Assembly: GCF_944387725.1 (NCBI RefSeq)
Contig: NZ_CALXGA010000003.1
Location: 1-64,000 of the forward strand
Reading direction: 5' to 3'
From: an uncultured Intestinimonas sp.
GTDB taxonomy: Bacteria > Bacillota > Clostridia > Oscillospirales > Oscillospiraceae
DNA length: 64,000 nt
The notes beneath the pieces were generated by a model, which saw only the letters and a program-made list of their open reading frames with translations, made no database searches and was not told the DNA's origin. Made by a program: the position numbers and the translations under genes. Shown here piece after piece: positions 44,291 to 53,729 of this stretch; the first letter of the stretch is position 1; each line of letters opens with the position of its first letter.

Positions 44291-45160
44291 ATGGCCGCCA
44301 CAGCCCTGCCGATAGAGTCCGCCACGCCGGAGGAGGCTGTCCAGATGATGGAGCAGATGGCCCAGCACCTCAGCCTTCCCACCATACTCTACAGCGTGCT
44401 CCTGTTTTTGGCCTGCCTGGTCATAATGAAGGTGGTGATCACCCTCATCGATCGGGCTATGACCCGGTTCAAGGTGGAGCCCACCGTCCACAAGTTCACC
44501 CGCTCCTGCTTGAAGGTGCTGCTGTGGCTGGTGACGTTGATGGTGGTGGCGGCCTACCTGGGTCTGCCGGTCAACTCCCTGGTGGCCATCCTGGGCATCG
44601 TGGGCGTGGCCCTGTCCCTCTCCCTCCAGGGGAGCCTGTCCAACCTGGCGGGCGGCATCACCGTTATGGTCACCCGGCCCTTTGCCGTGGGGGACTATGT
44701 AGAGGCCGGAGGGGTTTCCGGAACCGTGACGGAGATTGGACTGGTCTACACCAAACTGAAAACCGTGGATAACAAGCTCATATTCGTCCCCAACGGTGAG
44801 ATTTCCACCGAGAAAATTACCAACTACAACGGTCAGGACAAGCGCCGGGTGGACCTGACCTTCACCGTGTCCTATGACGATGACCCGGAGCGGGTAAAGT
44901 CCATCATGCGGGAAGTGATTGGCGCCCACCCAAAGGCCCTCTTTACGCCGGAGCCTTTTGTCCGCACCACCGCCCTGGGGGAGAGCAGTGTGAGCTACAC
45001 CCTGCGGGTGTGGTGCGCTGTGGGGGACTACTGGGACCTCTACTACGATTTGCTGGAACAGGTCCGCTCCAGCTTTGATCGGGAGGGGGTTGAGCTCACC
45101 TACAACCATCTGAACGTCCATGTGATCCCGCCCAAGGACGCCGTCAGCGGGACCTTGTAA
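44291..45160 (+). CDS. mscS: Small-conductance mechanosensitive channel
   Basis: A 289-residue MscS channel that releases solutes on hypo-osmotic shock. Three N-terminal helices end in the pore helix region (VAILGIVGVALSLSLQGSLSNLAGGI), followed by the beta domain with RPFAVGDYVEAGGVSGTVTEIGL and FVPNGEISTEKITNYN, and an alpha/beta C-terminal vestibule. ATG at 44291 is chosen because GGAAGGGAGGAG lies just upstream. It is flanked by its own promoter and terminator. Confidence 0.94.
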   Translation: MAATALPIESATPEEAVQMMEQMAQHLSLPTILYSVLLFLACLVIMKVVITLIDRAMTRFKVEPTVHKFTRSCLKVLLWLVTLMVVAAYLGLPVNSLVAILGIVGVALSLSLQGSLSNLAGGITVMVTRPFAVGDYVEAGGVSGTVTEIGLVYTKLKTVDNKLIFVPNGEISTEKITNYNGQDKRRVDLTFTVSYDDDPERVKSIMREVIGAHPKALFTPEPFVRTTALGESSVSYTLRVWCAVGDYWDLYYDLLEQVRSSFDREGVELTYNHLNVHVIPPKDAVSGTL

Positions 45161-45208
45161 GAAAACCGCTGTCCTCTCCAGGGCCTCATTAAGAGAACAG
45201 CGGTTTTC
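45161..45208 (+). terminator. Intrinsic terminator of mscS
   Basis: GAAAACCGCTGT (45161-45172) pairs perfectly with ACAGCGGTTTTC (45197-45208). The U-rich part lies in the descending arm. Confidence 0.8.
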
Positions 45209-45299
45209 ATTGGGGGCTCTTGGCTTTTCCTGGACCTGATCAACAGGTAGCTGGCGGAAAAGCACGCCCAGAAGGACATCCTTTCTCTCCCGCAATCTG

Positions 45300-45779
45300 T
45301 TAGCTGGGCATGGCCAGCCCCTGGATGAATCCTCCCAGGTCGCTGGAGAGAACCTCCCCGCCGATGACATTGTTTTTATAGATGAGGAGTCCCGCCTGGA
45401 TGCCGGTCTCACCAGTGGGGTAGTTGGTGATCTCATAGGTGTAGCGCTTGACCCGCTTTCCCCGGTACTTGGTGAGGTCAAAGCCCTGGCCGGACTGGAG
45501 GGCCAGATACTGGTCATAGGTCTCGTCGAACTCCTCGGGGATGAGGAGCTCTTCCACGGACACAGGTTCCGGGGAGACCTGCCAGCCATAGCTCTCCAGA
45601 TAGGCCACCCGGTCTTCATTGGTTTTGACGCCCTTGGGGCTGGCCGGGCCGGTGGAAGCGGCGTCCACATCGCCGCTCAGAAAGCCGCCCACCACCGCCG
45701 CCGCTCCGCAGAGCAGCAGCACGGCCGCAGCCCCCAAGGCCAGCTTCCCACGTCGCAGCCTGGCAGTCCAGATAAACAC
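45300..45779 (-). CDS. DUF4830-like membrane-anchored protein
   Basis: A 159-residue protein with one N-terminal membrane helix (LALGAAAVLLLCGAAAVVGGFL) and an extracytoplasmic domain whose blocks YLESYGWQVSPEPVSVEELL, GFDLTKYRGKRVKRYTYEI and NVIGGEVLS resemble DUF4830 proteins of Clostridia. Function unknown. GTG at 45779 is chosen because AAGGAG lies 9 bases upstream on its strand; the frame is open further upstream without a binding site. It is divergent from the pseudouridine synthase gene. Confidence 0.7.
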   Translation of the reverse strand: MFIWTARLRRGKLALGAAAVLLLCGAAAVVGGFLSGDVDAASTGPASPKGVKTNEDRVAYLESYGWQVSPEPVSVEELLIPEEFDETYDQYLALQSGQGFDLTKYRGKRVKRYTYEITNYPTGETGIQAGLLIYKNNVIGGEVLSSDLGGFIQGLAMPS

Positions 45780-45881
45780 AGCGCAACGCTCCTTCCCTTG
45801 CTGGAACTCTTTCACAATCACTTGTATGCACCGGGCAGAAAGAATATGATAGAACAGAAAAGGGACAAGGAGGGCCGGCAC

Positions 45882-46598
45882 ATGGCAATGGAGCGGCTGG
45901 ATAAGATTCTGGCGGGCACCGGGCGGTGGTCCCGGAAGGAGGTCCGGGAGCTGGCCAAGCTGGGCCGCGTAGCGGTCAACGGCCAGGTGGTCCGCCGGCC
46001 CGATGACAAGTTCGACCGAACGGCCATAGAGGTCCGGGTGGACGGGGAGCCTGTCTCCCCAGAGCCCTACTACTATCTAATGCTGCACAAGCCCGGCGGA
46101 TTGCTGTCGGTGACGGAGGACCCCCGGCAGCCCACCGTGATGAGCCTGCTGCCCCCCCATCTGTGCCGGGTGGGACTCTTCCCGGTGGGGCGGCTGGACA
46201 AGGACACCGAGGGGCTCCTGCTTCTGACCAACAACGGCCCCCTGGGCCACCGGCTCCTCGCACCGGGCCGGCATGTGGACAAGGTCTACCTCGCCCAGGT
46301 GGAGGGGCGGCTGGACCAGAGCGACGCCGCCGCCTTTCGGGCGGGGATGACCCTGGAGGACGGACTCCAATGCCTCCCGGCGGAGCTGGAGGTGCTGGAG
46401 GACCCCTCTGCTGGCCTGGTGACCCTCCGGGAGGGAAAATACCACCAGGTCAAGCGGATGCTCGCCGCTCGGGGCAAGCCGGTGCGCTTCCTCAAACGGC
46501 TGTCCATGGGCCCCCTGACGCTGGACCCGGCCCTGGAGCCGGGGGAGTGGCGGCCTCTGACCGTGGAGGAGCGCTCCGCCCTGGAGGCGCTGGAGTAG
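45882..46598 (+). CDS. RsuA/RluB-family 16S or 23S rRNA pseudouridine synthase
   Basis: A 238-residue pseudouridine synthase. An N-terminal S4 domain (MERLDKILAGTGRWSRKEVREL, GRVAVNGQVV) is followed by the catalytic domain with the aspartate in GRLDKDTEGLLLLTN and the KYHQVKRMLAARG block typical of RsuA/RluB/RluE/RluF. The exact rRNA position is not decidable by eye. ATG at 45882 follows CAAGGAGGG. Confidence 0.9.
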   Translation: MAMERLDKILAGTGRWSRKEVRELAKLGRVAVNGQVVRRPDDKFDRTAIEVRVDGEPVSPEPYYYLMLHKPGGLLSVTEDPRQPTVMSLLPPHLCRVGLFPVGRLDKDTEGLLLLTNNGPLGHRLLAPGRHVDKVYLAQVEGRLDQSDAAAFRAGMTLEDGLQCLPAELEVLEDPSAGLVTLREGKYHQVKRMLAARGKPVRFLKRLSMGPLTLDPALEPGEWRPLTVEERSALEALE

Positions 46599-46945
46599 GG
46601 CGCCGCGCAGGCGCAGGGAGCGCGTGTTCCATTGGAGGGTGGGGGGCAGCTGGTCAATCCATCTGATCATCTGCCTATAGCCGTTGGAAATTTTGGTCGT
46701 ATTTAACAAAAACGGCAGTAGGGATCTTTTTTGGATAGAATCTCTATTTATTTTGGAAGAAAAAGGGCGAGTTTCCGAAATTTTCGAGATTCTCCTTCGG
46801 CGTTTTTCACAAAAAAAACCATTTTCCCTATTGAAAAGAGAGAAAAAAACCAGTATAATAGGAAAGTCGAATCCAGAGATATTTCAGGGCTCCGCGGTGC
46901 GGAGCAATTTTGCGCCATAGGGCGAGGAGAGAAGGGGGCAAAGCA
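46599..46945 (+). promoter_or_regulatory. AT-rich control region with a consensus promoter for the CdaR-like gene
   Basis: This gap turns AT-rich from about 46680. TTGAAA (46831-46836) and TATAAT (46854-46859) are 17 bases apart, a near-consensus promoter. Upstream, AGAATCTC (46737-46744) and GAGATTCT (46786-46793) form an 8-bp inverted repeat with a 41-base spacer, a candidate operator or looped hairpin. TTTTGG occurs three times in the same stretch. No convincing gene is present. Confidence 0.65.
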
Positions 46946-48037
46946 ATGTCCAGCCGGATTTTCCAGAGCGTGGTCTTGCAGATGAAGGACAGCACGGACC
47001 GCGCCATCGGCGTCATCGATTCCGAGGGAACGGTAGTAGCCTGCAACGAGCTGACCTGTATTGGCGAGAAGTGGACGGAAGCGGCAAAGGTGGTGCATGA
47101 CGCTGAGACGGAGCTGGTGTCCTTTGAGGGCAACACCTTTAAGCAGCTGGCTGGCTGGAGTGCCCAGTTTGACTACGCGGCCTTTGCCTGCGGGGAGGAC
47201 GAGACTGCCCGCATGGTCTGCGCCATGGCTGTGGTGGCCCTGAACGGGGCCAAGGCCTACTACGAGGAGAAACACGACAAGGCAACCTTTGTCAAGAGCA
47301 TCATCTCCGACAACATCCTGCTGGGGGACATCTATGTCCGGGCCAAGGAGCTCCACTTCGTCTCCGAGGCGCCCCGGGCCGTCTTCCTCATCCGCCAGCT
47401 GGGCAGCACTGACATGGCCGCCATCGACGTGGTCCAGTCCCTGTTCCCGGATAAGCAGTCCGACTTTGTCCTTTCCATCAACGAGACGGACATCGCGCTC
47501 ATCAAGCAGCTCCCGGAGGGGACGGAGAGCAAGGAGCTCTACAAGATCGCCGAGCAGGTGGAAAACGCGCTGAAGAACGAGCTGGGCCTAAAGGTAGTGG
47601 TGGGCGTGGGCACCATCGTAGGGCACATCCGGGAGCTGGCCCGGGCCTACAAGGAGGCCCAGGTGGCCATCGACGTGGGCAAGGTCTTTGATACCGAAAA
47701 GTCCATCATCAACTACGAAAACCTGGGCATTGGACGGCTCATTTACCAGCTGCCCACGACCCTGTGCGAGATGTTTCTTCAGGAGGTCTTCAAGAAAAAC
47801 CCCATCGACTCCCTGGACCAGGAGACCCTGTTCACCATCAACAAGTTCTTTGAGAACAATCTGAACGTCTCTGAAACCGCCCGAAAACTTTTCGTCCATC
47901 GAAATACCCTGGTCTACCGCCTGGAGAAGATCAAGAAGCTCACAGGCCTGGACCTGCGGGAGTTCGACGACGCCATCACCTTCAAGGTGGCCCTGATGGT
48001 CAAGAAATACTTAGTCTCCCGGGGCATTGAGTCCTGA
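46946..48037 (+). CDS. CdaR/PucR-family transcriptional regulator
   Basis: A 363-residue regulator. The N-terminal region (about 1-120, starting SSRIFQSVVLQMKD) resembles the diacid-sensor part of CdaR. A middle GGDEF-related CdaR domain follows, with VVVGVGTIVGHIRELARAYKEAQVAI. The C-terminal PucR helix-turn-helix contains FFENNLNVSETARKLFVHRNTLVYRL. Targets are unknown; family members respond to sugar acids or purine metabolites. It is just upstream of ftsEX but has its own promoter and about 90 bases of spacing. Confidence 0.85.
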   Translation: MSSRIFQSVVLQMKDSTDRAIGVIDSEGTVVACNELTCIGEKWTEAAKVVHDAETELVSFEGNTFKQLAGWSAQFDYAAFACGEDETARMVCAMAVVALNGAKAYYEEKHDKATFVKSIISDNILLGDIYVRAKELHFVSEAPRAVFLIRQLGSTDMAAIDVVQSLFPDKQSDFVLSINETDIALIKQLPEGTESKELYKIAEQVENALKNELGLKVVVGVGTIVGHIRELARAYKEAQVAIDVGKVFDTEKSIINYENLGIGRLIYQLPTTLCEMFLQEVFKKNPIDSLDQETLFTINKFFENNLNVSETARKLFVHRNTLVYRLEKIKKLTGLDLREFDDAITFKVALMVKKYLVSRGIES

Positions 48038-48128
48038 GAGGTGTCCGGCTTTTGGAAAGCGCGGCGGGGGGCTGCCTCCCCGCCGCCGCCTTATGCCGCC
48101 TTATCATGGTTTCATGAGGGACCTGCTT

Positions 48129-48818
48129 ATGATACGACTGATTGAAGTAAAAAAGACATACGACAACGGCACCCGGGCCCTCAAGGGAATTTCCCTGCGC
48201 ATTGAGGATGGGGAGTTTGTCTTCCTGGTGGGCCCCTCCGGCTCTGGAAAGTCCACCATTTTGAAGCTCATTACCGGAGAGGTGCTGTGCAGCGAGGGCC
48301 GGCTGATGGTCAACGGCTACAACCTCAACAACATCCGTCCCCGGCAGATTCCCTACCTCCGCCGCACCCTTGGGGTGATCTTTCAGGACTTCCGCCTCAT
48401 TGAGAAGAAGACAGTGGTGGAGAATCTGACCTTCGTTATGCGCCTGGTGGGGGCCTCTCCCCGGGAAATCCGCAAGCGGGTGGCCTATGTCCTCCAGCTG
48501 GTGGGCCTGGACCACAAGGGGGACCGGCTCCCCTCTGAGCTCTCCGGCGGAGAGCAGCAGCGGGTGGCCATCGCCCGGGCCCTGGTGAACAACCCCCAGG
48601 TCATTGTGGCCGACGAGCCCACCGGCAATCTGGACCCCCAGCGCTCCCTGGAGATCATGATGCTGTTGGAGAAGATCAACGAGCTGGGCACCACCGTGCT
48701 GGTGGTGACACACGAAAAGGAGCTGGTCAACCGCTTTGCCAAGCGGGTGGTAGCCATTGAGAGCGGCAGGATCATCAGCGACGGGACAGGTGGGTATTAT
48801 AACAATGAGTCAGTATAA
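48129..48818 (+). CDS. ftsE: Cell-division ABC transporter ATPase FtsE
   Basis: FtsE powers the FtsEX complex that activates peptidoglycan hydrolases across the membrane. The 229-residue product shows Walker [10 protein letters not shown], the Q-loop FQDFRLI, signature [14 protein letters not shown] and Walker [16 protein letters not shown] at 48129 lies 7 bases after GAGGGA; an in-frame ATG at 48114 is less likely. The end overlaps ftsX by 14 bases. Confidence 0.95.
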   Translation: MIRLIEVKKTYDNGTRALKGISLRIEDGEFVFLVGPSGSGKSTILKLITGEVLCSEGRLMVNGYNLNNIRPRQIPYLRRTLGVIFQDFRLIEKKTVVENLTFVMRLVGASPREIRKRVAYVLQLVGLDHKGDRLPSELSGGEQQRVAIARALVNNPQVIVADEPTGNLDPQRSLEIMMLLEKINELGTTVLVVTHEKELVNRFAKRVVAIESGRIISDGTGGYYNNESV

Positions 48819-49701
48819 TATGGGTTATCACCTGAAAGAGGGCTTCCACAGCATCTTCACCCACGGGCTTATGTCTTTTGCCGCCGTGTGTATGATTGTG
48901 GCGTGCCTGATTATCATGGGCTCCTTCTCCCTGGTGGCGGTCAGCCTGGACAACACCCTGGGGGACCTGGAGGCCCAAAATGAGTTCACCGCCTATGTGG
49001 AGGAGGGCATGGACGAGGCCGGCGCCCGGGCCCTGGAGAGTCAGATCCTCCAGATTCCCAACGTGGCCTCTGCCACCTTCGTCAATGGACAGCAGGCCCT
49101 GGAGGACTACCGGGAGCGGTATGTGGACAGCGAGAACGCCGTCCTCTTCGAGGACCTGCCGGAGGACCTGCTCCAGCATCGCTTCCGAATTCGCGTGGTG
49201 GACATTGAGCAGCTGGCCCAAACCGTGGAGGCGGTGGAGGCGGTGGACGGCATCTCGGACACCCAGGCGGCCCTGGACGTGGCCCGCGGCTTTGTCACCG
49301 TCCGAAATGTGGCGGGGGCTGTGGCCTGGATTCTCATTTTGCTGCTGCTCATCATCTCTCTCTTCATCATTGCCAACACCATCAAGCTGGCCACCTTCCA
49401 CCGCCGGGAGGAGATCGCCATCATGAAGATGTGCGGCGCCACCAACTGGTTTGTCCGCTGGCCCTTTATCTTTGAGGGCATGATCCTGGGCTTTCTGGGG
49501 GCCGTGGTGGCCTTCTTCCTCCAGTGGGGCATCTACAGCCTGATGGTCACCGCGATCACAGAGTATGGCGGGCTCCAGCTCATCGCCATTGTGCCCTTCC
49601 AGACACTGGCCCCCCAGGTGGCGGTCATCTTTGTGGCCGCCGGGCTCCTCATCGGCGCCGGAGGCAGTCTGCTGGCCATCCGAAAGTTTCTTCAGGTCTG
49701 A
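48805..49701 (+). CDS. ftsX: Cell-division protein FtsX
   Basis: A 298-residue membrane protein of the FtsX class. One N-terminal helix (MSFAAVCMIVACLIIMGSFSL) is followed by an extracellular domain of about 120 residues, then three helices (AWILILLLLIISLFIIANTI; LGFLGAVVAFFLQWGIYSL; VAVIFVAAGLLIGAGGSLLA), with the HRREEIAIMKMCGATNWFVR coupling segment that contacts FtsE. ATG at 48805 overlaps the end of ftsE; ATG 48820 is an alternative. Confidence 0.94.
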   Translation: MSQYNMGYHLKEGFHSIFTHGLMSFAAVCMIVACLIIMGSFSLVAVSLDNTLGDLEAQNEFTAYVEEGMDEAGARALESQILQIPNVASATFVNGQQALEDYRERYVDSENAVLFEDLPEDLLQHRFRIRVVDIEQLAQTVEAVEAVDGISDTQAALDVARGFVTVRNVAGAVAWILILLLLIISLFIIANTIKLATFHRREEIAIMKMCGATNWFVRWPFIFEGMILGFLGAVVAFFLQWGIYSLMVTAITEYGGLQLIAIVPFQTLAPQVAVIFVAAGLLIGAGGSLLAIRKFLQV

Positions 49702-49731
49702 CCCAACAGGTCCCGGAAAAGGAGGAATTGT

Positions 49732-50997
49732 GTGTCCCATCCAAAGCAAACCCAAAAGTCCGCCCGGCCCAAGCGGAATCCCCGCAAGCGGGCGGCGGCC
49801 CTGCTGGCCCTGCTGTTGGCCCTGCTGATGATTCTCCCCATGCTCACTATGGTGGTCCAGACAGCACTGGCCGCCACCCAGGATGAGCTCCAGGCCCAGA
49901 TCAACGCCGGCAAGGCCGAGGCCAACGAGCTCAACAGCCGGATTGACGCCCTGGAGGACCAGTTGAACGCCATCCAGGACGACAAGTCCCAGGTCATGGA
50001 GCAGAAGAGCCTGCTGGAGCAGCAGATCAATGCCCAGAATGAGGCCATCCGCGCGGTGGAGACTACCATTGCCCAGTATGACAGCCTGATTGCGGAAAAG
50101 GAGGCCGAGGTAGCCGAGACCCAGGCCAGGGAGGAGGAGCAGTACGCCCTCTTCTGCCAGCGGGTGAAGGTGATGGAGAAGGCGGGGACGGTGTCCTACT
50201 GGGACATTCTCTTCGGCGCCTCCAGCTTCTCCGACCTGCTGGACCGGGCCACCATGGTCAGCGAGATCATGGGGTATGACAATGAGATCATGGACGAACT
50301 GGCCGCCACCCGCAAGGCGCTCCAGGAGCAGCAGTCCGCCCTGGAGGACACCCGGGCGGAGCAGGAGGCCGAAAAGGAGGACCTGGAGGCCCGCCGGGCG
50401 GACCTGGAGGCCAAGGAGGCCGAGGTGGACCGGCTTCTGGCGGAGATCATTGCCAACGAGTCCCAGGTTGAGGCCGCTAAGGACGGCCTGGAGGCCGCCG
50501 CGGCGGAGATCGACGCCGAGGTGGCCCGGAAGCAGCGGGAGCTCCAGGCCCTGATTTCCGCCGGGCAGATCAGCTTCGACCCGGGCAGCGGCTGGCAGTG
50601 GCCGGTGCCAGGATACTACACCATCACCTCTCTGTTCGGCAACCGCATCCACCCCATTACCGGCCGGCCCAACAACCACACCGGCACCGATATCGCCGCC
50701 TCCGGCGGTACCCCCATCCTGTCGGCCCGGGGCGGTGTGGTGAGCATCTCCACCTATAACAGCTCCTATGGCAACTATGTGGTGGTCCAGCACGACAACG
50801 GCGTTTCCACACTCTATGCCCACATGCGCTCCCGGGCGGTATCTGAGGGAGATGTGGTGGATCAGGGGGATGTCCTGGGCTATGTGGGCACTACCGGCAG
50901 CTCTACAGGCAATCATCTCCATCTGGAATTCCGAATCAACGGGAGCCGGGTGGATGCCCTGGACTATTATCCCAACCTGAGCTTTACTTACCGCTGA
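49732..50997 (+). CDS. Coiled-coil M23 peptidase, EnvC/PcsB-like partner of FtsEX
   Basis: A 421-residue exported protein. A membrane or signal helix (LLALLLALLMILPMLTMVV) is followed by two coiled-coil stretches (about residues 45-125 and 180-280, rich in Glu/Ala/Leu heptads) and a C-terminal LytM/M23 domain with complete zinc ligands: H316-x3-D320 in NNHTGTDIA and H395-x-H397 in HLHLEF. This architecture and the place right after ftsEX indicate the hydrolase or activator controlled by FtsEX. GTG start follows AAAAGGAGG. Confidence 0.92.
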   Translation: MSHPKQTQKSARPKRNPRKRAAALLALLLALLMILPMLTMVVQTALAATQDELQAQINAGKAEANELNSRIDALEDQLNAIQDDKSQVMEQKSLLEQQINAQNEAIRAVETTIAQYDSLIAEKEAEVAETQAREEEQYALFCQRVKVMEKAGTVSYWDILFGASSFSDLLDRATMVSEIMGYDNEIMDELAATRKALQEQQSALEDTRAEQEAEKEDLEARRADLEAKEAEVDRLLAEIIANESQVEAAKDGLEAAAAEIDAEVARKQRELQALISAGQISFDPGSGWQWPVPGYYTITSLFGNRIHPITGRPNNHTGTDIAASGGTPILSARGGVVSISTYNSSYGNYVVVQHDNGVSTLYAHMRSRAVSEGDVVDQGDVLGYVGTTGSSTGNHLHLEFRINGSRVDALDYYPNLSFTYR

Positions 50998-51024
50998 CCC
51001 CGAAAGGGGCGGCGTCCCAAGCCC

Positions 51025-51073
51025 CTGGGCGGAGACGGAGACGCACTCTGTCTCCGCCCAGTTCCGATTTTTT
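51025..51073 (+). terminator. Hairpin with T-run between the M23 gene and ctpA
   Basis: CTGGGCGGAGAC (51025-51036) pairs perfectly with GTCTCCGCCCAG (51050-51061), followed after six bases by TTTTTT. It can attenuate transcription into ctpA. Confidence 0.75.
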
Positions 51074-51086
51074 CCGGGAAAGGACG

Positions 51087-52268
51087 ATGCCTGTGAAAAC
51101 CAAGCGCTTTTCTCTCTTGACCCTCCTGTTGACGGCGGTGTTGGCGGTGGCGCTCACCGCCGGCGTCCTTCTGGGGGCGGCCTGGCTGCTTCTGGGCAGG
51201 GCGGGAATGAGCATGGTGGAGACGATGGTACTCATCAACACCCTTTTTGTGGGGGAGCATGACAACATTGGGGAGGCCGCAGACCAGGCGCTGAACAGCC
51301 TCATCGCCGGGCTGGGGGACCGCTGGTCCTATTACATGGACGCGGAGAGCTACCAACAAACGCAGGTGCGCCGCAGCAACTCCTATGTGGGCATTGGCGT
51401 CACCGTTACCTACCCGGAGGAGGGCGTCCTCCACATCGAGGCCGTGGCCGCCGGGGGGCCGGCAGAGGCGGCGGGCCTCCAGGCCGGAGAGGACATCACA
51501 GCGGTAGACGGCCGTCCCCTGACGGTGGAGAACGTTAGCGAGGCCACCGCCCTCATCCAGGGGGAGGAGGGCACCCAGGTGGTCCTCACTGTCCGGGGTC
51601 TGGACGGGGTGGAGCGGGAGGCGGCCGTCACCCGGGGACGGGTGGAGGAGTCTCCGGTGGAGGGGGAGCTTCTCTCCGGCGGCACAGGCCTGGTGACCAT
51701 CCGCAACTTCAACAGCCGCTGTGCCCAGGACGCCATTGCCGCTGTGGACAATCTGCTGGAGCAGGGGGCGGAGCGGCTGGTCTTCGACGTGCGAAACAAC
51801 GGCGGCGGCTATGTCAGTGAGCTCACCGAGCTGCTGGACCACCTGCTGCCGGAGGGGACCATCTTCCGGCAGCGCACCAACTTTGGCTGGGAGACCATTG
51901 TGGACTCCGATGCCCAGTGTGTGGAGCTGCCCATGGCGGTGCTGGTGAACGGAAACACCTATTCGGCGGCGGAGTTTTTTGCCGCCCAGCTCCAGGAGAT
52001 GGATTGGGGGGGCATCGTGGGGGAGCCCACCTTTGGGAAGGGTTTTTCCCAGCAGACCTTCGCCCTGTCCAGCGGCGGAGCCGTCAACCTCTCCACCGCC
52101 CGGTATTTTACCGGGGAGGGGGTCTCCCTCATTGGCGCCGGCCTGACCCTGGACCGGGAGATCGCCCTCACCGAGGCCCAGGCGGCGGCCCTGTCCGCCG
52201 GGACCCTGGACCCGGCGGAGGACCCCCAGCTCCAGGCGGCCATTGAGCTGCTGCGGACGGCGGAGTAA
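51087..52268 (+). CDS. ctpA: Carboxy-terminal processing protease (S41)
   Basis: A 393-residue exported serine protease. The N-terminal helix (LLTLLLTAVLAVALTAGVLL) anchors it; a PDZ domain covers about residues 95-175 (GIGVTVTYPEEGVLHIEAV, GLQAGEDITAVDG); the S41 core carries the serine S293 in GNTYSAAEF and the lysine K318 in PTFGKGFSQQ. CtpA enzymes trim exported proteins and often regulate wall hydrolases, which fits the FtsEX-M23 genes upstream. AAAGGACG precedes the ATG. Confidence 0.94.
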   Translation: MPVKTKRFSLLTLLLTAVLAVALTAGVLLGAAWLLLGRAGMSMVETMVLINTLFVGEHDNIGEAADQALNSLIAGLGDRWSYYMDAESYQQTQVRRSNSYVGIGVTVTYPEEGVLHIEAVAAGGPAEAAGLQAGEDITAVDGRPLTVENVSEATALIQGEEGTQVVLTVRGLDGVEREAAVTRGRVEESPVEGELLSGGTGLVTIRNFNSRCAQDAIAAVDNLLEQGAERLVFDVRNNGGGYVSELTELLDHLLPEGTIFRQRTNFGWETIVDSDAQCVELPMAVLVNGNTYSAAEFFAAQLQEMDWGGIVGEPTFGKGFSQQTFALSSGGAVNLSTARYFTGEGVSLIGAGLTLDREIALTEAQAAALSAGTLDPAEDPQLQAAIELLRTAE

Positions 52269-52457
52269 ACAGCCTGGAGAGTGAATGCAGGATTCTGACC
52301 GGATGGAGCACGAGACTGTATCTGATGCGTACAGATACCGGGAGCGGCGGCGTACTTCCGCCTCCGCTCTACACTGATTCAAGAAAGGCGGCCGTCCGCC
52401 GGTAGGCCCCCATTCCCAGGGGACTGGCGGTACAGCGCGGCCGGCAGGGTGATTGTT
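52269..52457. other. Multi-hairpin intergenic region before rarA
   Basis: In 189 bases four local hairpins can form one after another: GTATCTG/CAGATAC (52319-52339), a GAGCGG...CCGCTC stem with a bulge, GGCGG/CCGCC with a 4-base loop, and GCCGGT-AGG-CCCC with GGGGACTGGC. They do not stack into one long rod, so 6S RNA is unlikely. No promoter of good quality is seen. It may be a processed leader of rarA or a small RNA. Confidence 0.4.
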
Positions 52458-53729
52458 ATGGCATACCGTCCCCTGGCAGATGAGATCCGGCCCACCAGTC
52501 TGGACCAGGTGGTGGGCCAGCGGCACATTCTAGGCCCAGACGGGCTGCTCCGCCGGATCATCGAGAGCGGGAGCATCCCCAACCTGGTCTTTTACGGACC
52601 CTCCGGAACGGGAAAGACCACAGTGGCCAACCTCATCGCCGCCCGGACCAACCGGGCCCTCCGGCGTATCAACGCCACCACCGGCGCGCTCTCCGATGTG
52701 AAGGACGTCCTCGCCGAGGTTGGCACCCTCATGGCCCCCAACGGCATCCTGCTCTACCTGGATGAGATCCAATACTTCAACAAAAAGCAGCAGCAGTCTC
52801 TCCTGGAGGTCATCGAGAAGGGGGACGTGACCCTCATCGCCTCCACCACGGAGAACCCCTATTTCTACGTCTACAACGCCGTCCTCAGCCGCTCCACCGT
52901 CTTTGAGTTCAAGCCGGTGGAGGCCGCCGATGTGCTGCCGGTCATTGACCGGGGCCTGGCGCGGATGGCCGAGCGGCTGGGGGCGGTGTTCTCCTGCGAG
53001 GACGGGGTGCGGGAGTCCATTGCCTCGGCCTGCGGGGGGGATGTCCGCAAGGCCCTGAACGCGGTGGAGCTGCTGATGAACTCCGCCAGACGGGAGGAAG
53101 GGACTCTCTTCCTCACCCGCTCCGACGCCCAGGCTGCGGCCCAGAAATCGGCGATGCGCTACGACCGGGAGGGGGACGACCACTACGATATCGCCTCCGC
53201 CCTGATGAAGTCTCTCCGGGGATCCGACCCGGACGCGGCAGTCCACTACCTGGCCCGGCTGCTGGAGGCCGGAGACCTCATCACGGCCATTCGCCGGCTT
53301 CTTTGCTCCGCCAGCGAGGACATCGGCCTGGCCTATCCCATGGCGGTGCCCATTGTCAAGGCATGTGTGGACAGCGCCCTCCAGCTTGGCCTGCCGGAGG
53401 CCAAGCTCCCGCTCTCCGAGGCGGCCATCCTGCTGGCCACCTGGCCCAAGTCCAACTCGGCCTGCCTGGCCATCGACGCCGCGCTGGCCGACGTCCGGGC
53501 CGGCCGCACCGGCTCCATCCCCCGGGAGCTCCAGAACGTCCACGCCGATTCGGCGGGCATGGAGCGGGAACAGGGCTATCTCTATCCTCACGACTTCCCC
53601 CGCCACTGGGTCCGGCAGCAGTACCTTCCCACCGAGCTTATGGGTCGGCGCTACTATCAGTACGGTGACAACAAGACCGAACAGGCCGCCCGGCGCTACT
53701 GGGAGGAGGTCAAGGGACCGGACGGCTGA
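52458..53729 (+). CDS. rarA: Replication-associated recombination protein RarA
   Basis: RarA (MgsA) is an AAA+ ATPase related to clamp loaders that acts at stalled replication forks. The 423-residue product has LDQVVGQRHILG, Walker A GPSGTGKTT, Walker B LYLDEIQYFNKKQQ, sensor 1 IASTTENPYF, and the C-terminal tetramer domain with EDIGLAYP, LPEAKLPLSEA and NVHAD blocks. ATG at 52458 gives the usual MAYRPLADEIRP; GTG 52449 is an alternative. Confidence 0.94.
   Translation: MAYRPLADEIRPTSLDQVVGQRHILGPDGLLRRIIESGSIPNLVFYGPSGTGKTTVANLIAARTNRALRRINATTGALSDVKDVLAEVGTLMAPNGILLYLDEIQYFNKKQQQSLLEVIEKGDVTLIASTTENPYFYVYNAVLSRSTVFEFKPVEAADVLPVIDRGLARMAERLGAVFSCEDGVRESIASACGGDVRKALNAVELLMNSARREEGTLFLTRSDAQAAAQKSAMRYDREGDDHYDIASALMKSLRGSDPDAAVHYLARLLEAGDLITAIRRLLCSASEDIGLAYPMAVPIVKACVDSALQLGLPEAKLPLSEAAILLATWPKSNSACLAIDAALADVRAGRTGSIPRELQNVHADSAGMEREQGYLYPHDFPRHWVRQQYLPTELMGRRYYQYGDNKTEQAARRYWEEVKGPDG

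Noticed and set aside
52269..52457. 6S RNA
   Set aside because: The region forms separate short hairpins instead of one long rod with a central bubble.
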